Assembly (NCBI GenBank): GCA_018366195.1
Contig: JAGZIN010000008.1
Coordinates: forward strand, 31,306-95,305
Direction of reading: 5' to 3'
DNA from: Butyricicoccus pullicaecorum
GTDB lineage: Bacteria; Bacillota; Clostridia; Oscillospirales; Butyricicoccaceae
DNA: 64,000 nucleotides
The position numbers and the translations under genes were made by a program. The notes under the pieces are model-generated. The model saw nothing but the letters and a program-made list of their open reading frames with translations. It was not told the origin of the DNA and did no database searches. Numbering within the stretch: position 1 is the stretch's first letter; every line of letters begins with the position of its first letter. Shown piece after piece: positions 1-6,964 of this stretch.

Positions 1-74
1 AGGCAAAGGCTGATGCAGAGAAGGCGAAGGCAGAAGCCGCAGCTGGCAAGCCCGCCGATGCGGAAAAGAAGTAA
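1..74 (+). CDS. rnfC: RnfC C-terminal end (partial)
   Basis: Only the last 23 codons are present, ending in TAA at 72-74. They encode an Ala/Lys/Glu-rich tail (AKADAEKAKAEAAAG then KPADAEKK). Such tails are common at the C terminus of RnfC, the peripheral NADH-oxidising subunit with FMN and 4Fe-4S clusters. Identity is inferred mainly from position: rnfD follows 14 bases downstream, and clostridial operons run rnfC-D-G-E-A-B. None of the catalytic domain lies in the window, so function cannot be checked here. Confidence 0.75.
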   Translation, partial: AKADAEKAKAEAAAGKPADAEKK

Positions 75-88
75 GGGGGTAGAAACTG

Positions 89-1090
89 ATGTATGATCTG
101 AGTAAAGTCGTTGTCACCTCCTCACCGCACATCAAGGCGGCTGATGATACCAGAAGCCTGATGGCAGATGTGTGTCTGGCTCTGCTGCCTGCACTGGTTG
201 TGTCCGTTCTCACATTTGGACCGCGTGCGCTGGTGCTGACCGTGGCAACTGTTATTTCCTGTGTATTTTTTGAGTGGCTTTATAACAAGCTGCTGCACCA
301 GCCGAGTACCATTGGCGACCTGTCTGCGGTCGTTACCGGTATGCTGCTGGCATTCAACATTCCGGTTGCGGCACCGATTTGGATGCCGGTTATCGGCGGT
401 GCCTTTTCCGTCATCGTGGTCAAGATGCTGTTTGGCGGCATTGGCAAAAACTTTATGAATCCGGCGCTGGCAGGCCGTGCCTTTATGCTGGCATCTTGGC
501 CGGCACTCATGACCGTTTGGACACGTCCGGGTGCAGAGCTGCCGCTCTTTGGCAATGTGACAGTAACCGATGCAATCTCTACTGCAACCCCACTTGCTTC
601 CCTCAAGGGCGGCGCACTGCCGGAGGCAGATATACTGCGCTTGTTCCTTGGTCAGACCGGCGGCGTTATCGGTGAGACCTCTGCACTGGCTCTGCTCATT
701 GGCGGCGCATATCTCGTTTACCGCAAGGTGATTTCCATTAACATTCCAGCGGCTTATATCTTGACTGTTGCGGTTTTGACCTTCCTGTTCCCAATGGGCG
801 GTCAGGAGCGCTTTGTGTGGATGCTGAGCCAGATTCTGTCCGGTGGTCTGATGCTGGGTGCCATCTTTATGGCAACCGACTATGTGACAAGTCCGGTTAC
901 ACCAAATGGTCAAATCATCTTTGGCATCGGCTGCGGTCTTTTGACCGTGTTTATTCGTTACTTTGGCGGTCTGCCAGAGGGCGTATCGTATTCTATCCTG
1001 CTCATGAACACGCTGGTTTGGGTGATTGACAAAAAGACCCACCCGCGTAAGTTTGGCTATGCGCTGGATAAGAAGAAGGAGGGCAAGTGA
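89..1090 (+). CDS. rnfD: Rnf complex subunit D (ion-translocating membrane subunit)
   Basis: RnfD is a membrane subunit of the ferredoxin:NAD+ oxidoreductase, which couples electron flow from reduced ferredoxin to NAD+ with Na+ or H+ export. The 333-residue protein has about eight to ten hydrophobic segments. It carries the motif ISTATPLA around residues 163-170, whose second Thr (about T167) is the expected covalent FMN site of the NqrB/RnfD family. The motif FNIP (89-92) and GKNFMNPALAGRAF (119-132) are also typical. The start ATG has a GGGGGT ribosome site. The next gene starts 2 bases after its stop, so translation is probably coupled. Length is normal for the family. Confidence 0.95.
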   Translation: MYDLSKVVVTSSPHIKAADDTRSLMADVCLALLPALVVSVLTFGPRALVLTVATVISCVFFEWLYNKLLHQPSTIGDLSAVVTGMLLAFNIPVAAPIWMPVIGGAFSVIVVKMLFGGIGKNFMNPALAGRAFMLASWPALMTVWTRPGAELPLFGNVTVTDAISTATPLASLKGGALPEADILRLFLGQTGGVIGETSALALLIGGAYLVYRKVISINIPAAYILTVAVLTFLFPMGGQERFVWMLSQILSGGLMLGAIFMATDYVTSPVTPNGQIIFGIGCGLLTVFIRYFGGLPEGVSYSILLMNTLVWVIDKKTHPRKFGYALDKKKEGK

Positions 1091-1092
1091 TC

Positions 1093-1701
1093 ATGAGCGA
1101 AACCAAAAAGAGCGAAGGCATTGGCCGCCTGATTCTTGTACTGGGTCTGATTACCTTTGTATGTGCACTGCTCTTGGGCGTTGTCAATCAGGTGACAGCA
1201 CCGTTGATTGAGCAGAATGAAATCAATACCCGAAATGCTGCCATGGAGGAAATCATTCCGGGCGCACAGTTTGAAGATCTCGGCACCGTTTTGAGCGCAG
1301 AGGAGGTTGCAGCAGCGGGGGTTACCCTGCCTGCGGGCCGAACAGCTGCGGCAATCTCTGGTGTATATCAGGCAACGGTGGACGGACAGGACGCAGGCTA
1401 CTGCGTACAGGTCAACCCGAAGGGCTTTGGCGGCGCACTGACCCTGATTGTGGGTGTTGGCACCGATGGCAATATTGCCGGCATCAAGGTGACAGGTCAC
1501 GCAGAAACACCGGGTCTTGGTGCAAAGGCACAGACCGATTCCGCATGGGTTGCACAGTATCAGGGTGCAGCAGCAGACGGTCAGCTGATGGTGACAAAGG
1601 ACGGCGGTACCATTAACGCAATCACAGGTGCAACCATCACCTCTCGTGCGGTAACCGACGGCGTCAACACGGCAGCCGCTTACATTGCAACATTGGGTTA
1701 A
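1093..1701 (+). CDS. rnfG: Rnf complex subunit G (covalent FMN protein)
   Basis: RnfG carries a covalently bound FMN on the outer face of the membrane and passes electrons within the Rnf complex. The 202-residue protein has one N-terminal membrane anchor (about residues 11-33) and an FMN-binding domain. It ends in a TGATIT motif near residues 178-183, where the family attaches FMN to Thr (about T181). ATG 1093 is preferred over an in-frame GTG at 1087, because the AGGAGG at 1076-1082 is correctly spaced only for the ATG. It sits in the rnfCDGEAB operon with an AAGGAGG site for the next gene. Confidence 0.93.
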   Translation: MSETKKSEGIGRLILVLGLITFVCALLLGVVNQVTAPLIEQNEINTRNAAMEEIIPGAQFEDLGTVLSAEEVAAAGVTLPAGRTAAAISGVYQATVDGQDAGYCVQVNPKGFGGALTLIVGVGTDGNIAGIKVTGHAETPGLGAKAQTDSAWVAQYQGAAADGQLMVTKDGGTINAITGATITSRAVTDGVNTAAAYIATLG

Positions 1702-1718
1702 GAAGGAGGGCGAACATA

Positions 1719-2339
1719 ATGAAATTTTCTGAGCGTTTGAAAGCCGGCGTCCTTCTCGACAATCCGGTATTTATGCAGACCATTGGTCTGTGTCCGACTT
1801 TGGCAACGACAACCTCGCTGTCAAACGCAGTGGGCATGGGCGTTGCAGCAACCGTTGTTTTGATTTGCTCCAACGTGGTCATTTCTCTGCTGCGCAAATT
1901 TATTCCCGATAAAATCCGTATTGCGGCATTCATTTCGATTATCGCAACTTTTGTAACCCTAATCCAGATGCTCCTCAATGCCTATATCCCATCTCTTGCA
2001 GCATCTCTCGGCTTGTTCCTGCCGCTGATTGTTGTAAACTGTATCATTCTTGGGCGTGCAGAAGCATATGCTTCTAAGAACAAGGTGCTTCCGTCTGCAT
2101 TGGACGGCGTCTGCATGGGTCTTGGATTTACATTTGCACTCGTGCTGATGGGCTTTTTCCGTGAGCTTCTGGGTGCAGGCACCATTGCAGCCGGCATCAT
2201 CAGCGAAACAGGAATTCAGATTCCCGGGCTTTATGAAAATGCCGCAACCATGATGATTCTGCCAGCAGGCGGCTTCCTTGTCATGGGCTTTATCCTTGCT
2301 GCAATTCAGAAGATTATGTCAAAAAAGGAGGACAAGTAA
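1719..2339 (+). CDS. rnfE: Rnf complex subunit E
   Basis: RnfE is an integral membrane subunit of the Rnf complex, homologous to NqrD. The 206-residue protein has about six hydrophobic helices. It shows the family motifs NPVFMQTIGLCPTLA near residues 16-30 and FLPLIVVNCIILGRAEA near residues 93-109; the single conserved Cys in each half helps ligate the membrane-embedded iron site shared with RnfA. The ribosome site is AAGGAGG at 1702-1708. The stop codon abuts the rnfA start with no gap, which implies coupled translation. Confidence 0.95.
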   Translation: MKFSERLKAGVLLDNPVFMQTIGLCPTLATTTSLSNAVGMGVAATVVLICSNVVISLLRKFIPDKIRIAAFISIIATFVTLIQMLLNAYIPSLAASLGLFLPLIVVNCIILGRAEAYASKNKVLPSALDGVCMGLGFTFALVLMGFFRELLGAGTIAAGIISETGIQIPGLYENAATMMILPAGGFLVMGFILAAIQKIMSKKEDK

Positions 2340-2954
2340 ATGTTTAGTTTACCTGCTTCCATGGGACTGACAGACATTCTGTCGCTTGCAATTGCGGCAA
2401 TTCTGGTCAACAACTATATTTTGGTACAGTTCCTTGGCTGCTGTTCATTCTTCGGCGTATCCAAAAAGACCGATACTGCCGTTGGTATGGGCATGGCGGT
2501 TATCTTTGTTATGGCGCTGGCGTCCGCGGTTTCGTGGTGTGTGCAGTATTTCATTTTGAATCCGCTGGATCTGGGCTACATGCAGACCATTGCATTCATT
2601 CTGGTTATCGCAACACTCGTACAGTTTGTTGAGATGTTCATGAAGAAGTTTATGCCGGCTCTGTACTCGGCGCTCGGCATTTTCCTGCCGCTGATTACGA
2701 CAAACTGTGCAGTTCTGGGTGCAGCAATCACCAACATCGACAACGAATATTCTTTCATTGGCGCTGTTGTCTATGGCGTTGCAGCCGGTGTCGGCTTCCT
2801 GCTGGCGATTGTCCTGTTTGCATCCATTCGTGAGCGTCTTGCAGTCACTTCAAAATGTCCGAAGTGCTTTGAGGGCTTCCCGATTGCGCTTATCGCAGCT
2901 TCGCTGCTCGCGATATCCTTCATGGGCTTCTCCGGTCTTTCGATACCATGGTAA
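2340..2954 (+). CDS. rnfA: Rnf complex subunit A
   Basis: RnfA is the NqrE-like membrane subunit and pairs with RnfE as an inverted-topology homologue. The 204-residue protein has about six helices and the paired Cys motifs NNYILVQFLGCCSFFGVSK (about residues 24-42) and FLPLITTNCAVLGAA (about 114-128). Its start directly follows the rnfE stop, and GGAGG in the end of rnfE serves as ribosome site. Length and motifs are as expected. The gene order E-A-B is the clostridial one. Confidence 0.95.
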   Translation: MFSLPASMGLTDILSLAIAAILVNNYILVQFLGCCSFFGVSKKTDTAVGMGMAVIFVMALASAVSWCVQYFILNPLDLGYMQTIAFILVIATLVQFVEMFMKKFMPALYSALGIFLPLITTNCAVLGAAITNIDNEYSFIGAVVYGVAAGVGFLLAIVLFASIRERLAVTSKCPKCFEGFPIALIAASLLAISFMGFSGLSIPW

Positions 2955-2973
2955 ACCAAGGAGGAACTGAAAA

Positions 2974-3885
2974 ATGGATATGACCAATATAATTTCCGCG
3001 GTGCTCGTGCTGTTTATCATGGGTGTCGTGTTCGCATTGCTGCTCGGCATTGCGGCAAAGGTGTTTGCTGTCGAGGTAGACGAGCGCGTTCCGCTGGTGC
3101 GTGATTGTCTGCCGGGCGCAAACTGCGGCGGCTGTGGATATCCGGGCTGTGACGGTCTTGCGGCTGCAATTGTTGAGGGCAATGCCCCGGTCAATGGCTG
3201 TCCGGTTGGCGGCGCTGCTGCGGCAGCAAAGATTGCCGAGGTCATGGGTGTTGAGGCGGACAGCGCAGAACCAAAGGTTGCACATGTGCACTGTAACGGT
3301 GGCTGCAACGCGGTAGACAAGGCAAAGTATGAGGGCTTGCAGGATTGCAATGCGGCAATGCGTGTTGCGGCGGGTCCAAAGGAATGTGCATACGGCTGCA
3401 TGGGTCTGGGCTCCTGTGTAAAAGAATGTGCATTTGATGCGCTGCATATTGTAGACGGTAAGGCGCTGGTCGATCCGGAAAAGTGTGTTGCATGCGGTAA
3501 GTGTGTTGCTGCTTGTCCGAAGAAGCTCATTGACCTCGTGCCGAAGTCAAAGAAGGTTCATGTAAACTGCCGGAATCAGGACAAGGGTGCGCAGGCGATG
3601 AAGGTCTGCACAAACTCCTGTATTGGCTGCATGAAGTGCGAAAAGACCTGTAAGTTTGATGCAATCCATGTGGTAAACAACGTGGCTGTCATCGACTATG
3701 ACAAGTGTAAGAACTGTAAGATGTGTTCCAAGGCTTGTCCGAAGAATGCAATCGAACCGATTCCGACCAAGGAAGAAAAGGAAAAGTTCGATGCCATGAT
3801 GAAGGCGCAGGCAGAGAAGGCAAAGGAAGCAGCACAGGCAAAGGCTGCGGAACAGGCTGCTGCGCAAGCGCCAAAGGGTGAATAA
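2974..3885 (+). CDS. rnfB: Rnf complex subunit B (multi-FeS ferredoxin subunit)
   Basis: RnfB is the probable entry point for electrons from reduced ferredoxin. The 303-residue protein has one N-terminal membrane helix (about 5-29). An FeS domain with CLPGANCGGCGYPGC (about 46-60) and a further Cys (about 75) forms the first cluster. A long ferredoxin-like region follows with Cys sets CAYGCMGLGSCVKEC, CVACGKCVAACP, CTNSCIGCMKCEKTC and CKNCKMCSKACP, enough for four or five further 4Fe-4S clusters. A Lys/Ala-rich tail closes the protein, like that of RnfC. It is the last gene of the operon and is followed by a terminator at 3916-3946. Confidence 0.95.
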   Translation: MDMTNIISAVLVLFIMGVVFALLLGIAAKVFAVEVDERVPLVRDCLPGANCGGCGYPGCDGLAAAIVEGNAPVNGCPVGGAAAAAKIAEVMGVEADSAEPKVAHVHCNGGCNAVDKAKYEGLQDCNAAMRVAAGPKECAYGCMGLGSCVKECAFDALHIVDGKALVDPEKCVACGKCVAACPKKLIDLVPKSKKVHVNCRNQDKGAQAMKVCTNSCIGCMKCEKTCKFDAIHVVNNVAVIDYDKCKNCKMCSKACPKNAIEPIPTKEEKEKFDAMMKAQAEKAKEAAQAKAAEQAAAQAPKGE

Positions 3886-3915
3886 CCCATCCATCAAAGA
3901 AAAATCTGTAAAGCG

Positions 3916-3946
3916 AAAAGGGGTCCGGTTTGGACCCCTTTTCTTT
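3916..3946 (+). terminator. Rho-independent terminator after rnfB
   Basis: An 11-bp stem AAAAGGGGTCC pairs with GGACCCCTTTT around a GGTTT loop, and T-rich sequence follows. It ends the rnf operon 31 bases after rnfB. The next gene begins 26 bases further on, so it may also use read-through. Confidence 0.85.
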
Positions 3947-3971
3947 GAAATTTTGGTATGGAAAGGAGAGA

Positions 3972-4397
3972 ATGGATTTGCAGGATTATTTGCATGTGCG
4001 CATGGAGCGCGCAGATATTGGACGGTTATCCAGTCTGGCGCTTGCTCACGTGGGTGACTGTGTGTATGAAATGCTGACCCGCGGACGGCTGGTCAGCAGC
4101 GGACTGACCACAGCACGCAATCTGCACAGCCATACTGTGGCATTGGTGCGTGCGTCTGCACAGTATGAAGCCGCACAGAGTATTCTGCCGCTTTTGACGG
4201 AGGAGGAACAGGATATTTTCCGCCGTGCACGCAATACCAAGGTGCATGGCGTACCCAAGGCGGCATCAAAGGCGGAATATGCCTATGCAACGGCGCTGGA
4301 AGCGCTGTTTGGCTGGCTGTATCTCAATGGACAATATGACCGCATCAATGCCCTCTATGATGTGATTGTGAAAGAACAGCCGCTTTCTCATAAGTAA
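3972..4397 (+). CDS. mrnC: Mini-ribonuclease 3 (Mini-III)
   Basis: Mini-III is a double-strand RNase that matures 23S rRNA in Bacillota; it keeps the RNase III catalytic domain and lacks the dsRNA-binding domain. The 141-residue protein contains LALAHVGDCVYEMLTR (about residues 18-33), the RNase III signature-like helix with the catalytic Asp, and later RNTKVHGVPKAASKAEYAYATALEALFGWLYL, whose E-A-L-F-G-W block holds the second acidic residue. ATG 3972 is preferred over an upstream TTG at 3930, because GAAAGGAG lies 5 bases before it and the TTG lies inside the rnfB terminator. In related genomes this gene often follows cysS; here it follows rnf. Confidence 0.9.
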   Translation: MDLQDYLHVRMERADIGRLSSLALAHVGDCVYEMLTRGRLVSSGLTTARNLHSHTVALVRASAQYEAAQSILPLLTEEEQDIFRRARNTKVHGVPKAASKAEYAYATALEALFGWLYLNGQYDRINALYDVIVKEQPLSHK

Positions 4398-4445
4398 GGA
4401 GGGGCAGAGCGGTCTGCATCGTTTTGCATACCGTTCGGTCCCTCC
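4398..4445. terminator. Possible bidirectional hairpin between convergent genes
   Basis: GGAGGG at 4398-4403 pairs with CCCTCC at 4440-4445, and an inner near-palindrome pairs CGGTCTGC with GCATACCG. No clear T-run follows on either strand, so termination is only a guess. Confidence 0.35.
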
Positions 4446-4451
4446 GGCGGG

Positions 4452-4562
4452 TTATCGGCAGTTCTGCATGGAATCGCTCTGGTTCTGGAAGGAGTCAGAC
4501 TTCTTCTGCTCTGCCTGCTGACCCTGCTTCTTGTTTGCTGCCTTTGGATTATTCTTAGCCAT
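4452..4562 (-). CDS. 36-residue Lys/Gln/Asn-rich small protein, probably forespore-expressed
   Basis: The short gene reads MAKNNPKAANKKQGQQAEQ, then KKSDSFQNQSDSMQNCR. It is very hydrophilic, Lys-rich at the N terminus and Ser/Gln/Asn-rich at the C terminus, with one Cys next to the last residue and no membrane segment. The ribosome site AGAGGTGAT lies 5 bases before the ATG. A sigma-G-type promoter, GCATA-18-CATACTA, lies at 4594-4623 with matching orientation. Together these suggest a small spore-core protein like the minor small acid-soluble spore proteins, but it does not match a family I recognise. Gene reality is well supported; function is inference from promoter and composition. Confidence 0.72.
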   Translation of the reverse strand: MAKNNPKAANKKQGQQAEQKKSDSFQNQSDSMQNCR

Positions 4563-4593
4563 TTGTAATCACCTCTTTCTGATGTGTTGTTGC

Positions 4594-4623
4594 TAGTATG
4601 GACAGAAAATACATAGACTATGC
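4594..4623 (-). promoter_or_regulatory. Sigma-G-type forespore promoter for the 36-residue gene
   Basis: On the minus strand GCATA (4623-4619) is followed after exactly 18 bases by CATACTA (4600-4594). This matches the sigma-G consensus GHATR-(17/18)-CATNHTA at every defined position. The predicted transcript start lies about 25 bases before the small gene's ATG. Confidence 0.7.
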
Positions 4624-4645
4624 AATAAATTTTTAGAGGCAGACC

Positions 4646-4674
4646 TTGAAACTCACGGGAATATTTGATAAAAT
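4646..4674 (+). promoter_or_regulatory. Vegetative promoter of yebC
   Basis: TTGAAA (4646-4651), a 17-base spacer and TAAAAT (4669-4674) form a sigma-A-type promoter about 45 bases before the yebC start. Confidence 0.65.
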
Positions 4675-4718
4675 CCTAAAGGATAACACGATTGATATGG
4701 AAAAGGAGAATAGATATC

Positions 4719-5462
4719 ATGTCCGGACATTCCAAGTGGCATAATATTGCCAAGCGTAAGGGCGCAAATGACGCAAAAAAAGCGAAGATTTTCACAAAAA
4801 TTGGTCGTGAAATGGCAATCGCAATCAAAGAAGGCGGATCTCCGAATCCGGATATCAATGGACGTCTGCGCGATGTCATTGCAAAGGCAAAGGCAAACAA
4901 TATGCCAAATGACAATATCAAGCGCATGCTGGACAAGTATTCGGGTGCAAACGGCAATGTAGAATATGAGGCAATCAATTATGAGGGCTACGGCGTTGGC
5001 GGTGTTGCAGTCATCGTCGAGACATTGACCGACAACCGCAACCGTACCGCTGCCGATGTACGCCATCTGCTCGACAAGTATGGCGCGGGTATGGGTGCAA
5101 CCGGCTGTGTGGGCTGGCAGTTTGACCAGAAGGGCGTTATGATTATCGAGCGTGAGTCGCTTGACGAAGATGAAACCATGATGCTGGCACTGGACGCAGG
5201 CGCAGAGGATTTTCAGGCAGATGAGGAAACCTTTACCATTTATACCGCTCCGGAGGACTTTGGTACGGTGCGCGAGGCGCTCGAAAGTCAAGGAATGAGC
5301 TTTGCAGCGGCTGAGGTAGAAATGGTTCCGCAAAACTATATTCGTCTGGAGTCTGCTGAGGATATGGAGAAGATGCGCAAGCTGCTCGATAATCTGGAGG
5401 ACAATGACGACGTACAGTCTGTCTGGCACAACTGGGAGAATGAGGACGAATTTGACGGCTGA
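4719..5462 (+). CDS. yebC: YebC/PmpR family protein
   Basis: YebC/TACO1-family proteins are cytosolic. Members have been described as DNA-binding regulators and more recently as factors helping ribosomes through proline-rich stretches. The 247-residue protein starts with the signature MSGHSKWHNIAKRKGANDAKKA and carries the family block KANNMPNDNIKRML and later GYGVGGVAVIVETLTDNRNR. The ATG at 4719 is chosen because the signature begins there and AAAAGGAG lies upstream. It is a single-gene unit between its own promoter and the terminator at 5470-5500. Length is typical. Confidence 0.95.
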   Translation: MSGHSKWHNIAKRKGANDAKKAKIFTKIGREMAIAIKEGGSPNPDINGRLRDVIAKAKANNMPNDNIKRMLDKYSGANGNVEYEAINYEGYGVGGVAVIVETLTDNRNRTAADVRHLLDKYGAGMGATGCVGWQFDQKGVMIIERESLDEDETMMLALDAGAEDFQADEETFTIYTAPEDFGTVREALESQGMSFAAAEVEMVPQNYIRLESAEDMEKMRKLLDNLEDNDDVQSVWHNWENEDEFDG

Positions 5463-5469
5463 GGCATAT

Positions 5470-5500
5470 AAAAAACGAGGGAACTTTCCCTCGTTTTTTT
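5470..5500. terminator. Bidirectional terminator between yebC and the MATE gene
   Basis: AAAAAACGAGGGA pairs with TCCCTCGTTTTTT around an ACTT loop. The U-run on the plus strand and the A-run that becomes a U-run on the minus strand let it serve both convergent genes. It overlaps the MATE stop codon by two bases. Confidence 0.9.
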
Positions 5501-6797
5501 AATGCTCTGCGGCAGGTATTTTTTTGCGTGACAGATATCGGAAAACAAGCGCAATGCAAGCCATCAGAAGCTGTACCACAGGCGTTGCAATCCAGACCCC
5601 TTCGAGCTGGAAAAAATGCGGCAGAATGAATAGGGTCACTGCCATAATAATTGGTTCTCCATAAACCATCACGTATGCGAAGCGGTCTAGGTTGATGGAG
5701 TAAAAATAGGAGATGGTCACGCGCACAATGGCAATGGCAGGATATCCGATTGCAATGACACAGAGCACGTGCCCAACCATGGAAGCGGCATCGGGAGAAG
5801 AGCCGAAAATAGCAGGGAACCATGCCCGCCCGAATACAGTCAGCAGGGCGAAGGCAATCGAAAGCCCAAGACCAATTCCATAGGCGAGCTTGCGGATAAA
5901 GTGCAAATCTTTGATGCGGGATTCTCCGAAATAAAGGCTCATCGTCGGCTGACTGCCGTCACCCACGCCCTGTAAAATCAACTGAATCACAACCGCGACA
6001 TAGCTTGCAACCGCATAAGCGGCAACGGCAAGCTCTCCGCCATATCGAACTGCGCCCAGATTGACAAGCATAATCACAAGGTTGGGGGACATGGTCAGTC
6101 CAAAGGGCGAGATGCCGGTGGTCAAGATGCGTGAGACTGCCCAGCCTTGCGGAATGAGCAGCTTTCGCGGAATATCACGCTCGGTGATGACCAGCATCAC
6201 AAGACATAGGATTGCAGTCACTGCCTGTCCCAAAATGGTAGCCAGACCGGCACCAGTCATTCCCATGCCGCCGCTGATTAAAACAGCATCTAAAATGATG
6301 TTGGTGATAAAGCCAGCCATCATGGCAAACATGGCGAACATGGAACGGTTGAGGTTGCGAAATACCGGAGCAAGTCCGGTTGAAAATACCTGAAATGCAG
6401 TGCCCAGAATAATCATGCGAATATAGTCCAGTCCACAGTCATACACTGCACCGGTGGCACCGAACAGGCGCAATAGATGGGGGTGAAGCGGCCATAAAAT
6501 CAGCAGCAGCGCAATCGTCGCAAGCAGCAGCATGGAGATTGTCGTACCCAGAAACCGCTGGCGCTGGTCATCTTCCCCCCGCCCGAGGCTGATGGACATA
6601 TGAATGGAGCCTCCCATGCCGATGCCGGTTCCCACTGCCTGCAAAAGAGCCGTCATGGGGTAGGCAATATTGATTCCGGCAAGTCCGCTGTCTCCGATAT
6701 ATTGCCCGACAAAGAAACCGTCTACGATTGCATAAACGCCGGAAAAAGCGAATGCCAGTACCGCGGGCAGCATTGTGAACAGATAAGATCGAATCAA
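5499..6797 (-). CDS. MATE family multidrug/cation antiporter
   Basis: This is a Na+- or H+-coupled exporter of the MATE family, in the cytoplasmic membrane. The 432-residue protein has twelve hydrophobic segments in two six-helix halves. The N-terminal block SGVYAIVDGFFVGQYIGDSGLAGINIAYPM (about residues 19-48) is the usual MatE start, and the second half begins near ISPFGLTMSPNLVIMLVN. The start is TTG with GGGAGG seven bases upstream. It is monocistronic with a consensus promoter at 6839-6867. The substrate cannot be told from sequence. A second, unrelated MATE gene lies at 35716-37083. Confidence 0.9.
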   Translation of the reverse strand: MIRSYLFTMLPAVLAFAFSGVYAIVDGFFVGQYIGDSGLAGINIAYPMTALLQAVGTGIGMGGSIHMSISLGRGEDDQRQRFLGTTISMLLLATIALLLILWPLHPHLLRLFGATGAVYDCGLDYIRMIILGTAFQVFSTGLAPVFRNLNRSMFAMFAMMAGFITNIILDAVLISGGMGMTGAGLATILGQAVTAILCLVMLVITERDIPRKLLIPQGWAVSRILTTGISPFGLTMSPNLVIMLVNLGAVRYGGELAVAAYAVASYVAVVIQLILQGVGDGSQPTMSLYFGESRIKDLHFIRKLAYGIGLGLSIAFALLTVFGRAWFPAIFGSSPDAASMVGHVLCVIAIGYPAIAIVRVTISYFYSINLDRFAYVMVYGEPIIMAVTLFILPHFFQLEGVWIATPVVQLLMACIALVFRYLSRKKIPAAEH

Positions 6798-6820
6798 CGT
6801 AGTTCCTCCCTTTTCTATAC

Positions 6821-6830
6821 TAGATATCTA
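6821..6830. promoter_or_regulatory. Palindrome in the MATE gene leader
   Basis: The perfect 10-bp palindrome TAGATATCTA lies just after the predicted transcript start of the MATE gene. It could be an operator half of a MarR-like repressor, but no such gene is adjacent. Confidence 0.25.
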
Positions 6831-6838
6831 ACCGGAAA

Positions 6839-6867
6839 ATTGTATCATGCGGAAAGATACTTGTCAA
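6839..6867 (-). promoter_or_regulatory. Promoter of the MATE gene
   Basis: On the minus strand TTGACA (6867-6862), a 17-base spacer and TACAAT (6844-6839) form a near-consensus sigma-A promoter about 40 bases before the TTG start. Confidence 0.8.
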
Positions 6868-6924
6868 GCGGTCGGGATTTGGAACAAAAAACAGAGATTT
6901 TGAATGAGAAATGCTGGGAAAAGG

Positions 6925-6952
6925 AAAAAAGGGGGCGGCAATTGCCGTCCCC
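6925..6952 (-). terminator. Terminator after the KamA-like gene
   Basis: Read on the minus strand, GGGGACGGCA pairs with TGCCGCCCC and is followed by six T residues. It lies 13 bases past the stop codon of the radical SAM gene. Confidence 0.85.
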
Positions 6953-6964
6953 TGCTTGGGTGCG

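Noticed and set aside
122..1042. Long open frame (306 codons) antisense to rnfD
   Set aside because: Encodes a Cys/His/Asn-rich low-complexity peptide with no motif, and sits opposite a strongly supported gene with correct codon pattern and ribosome site.
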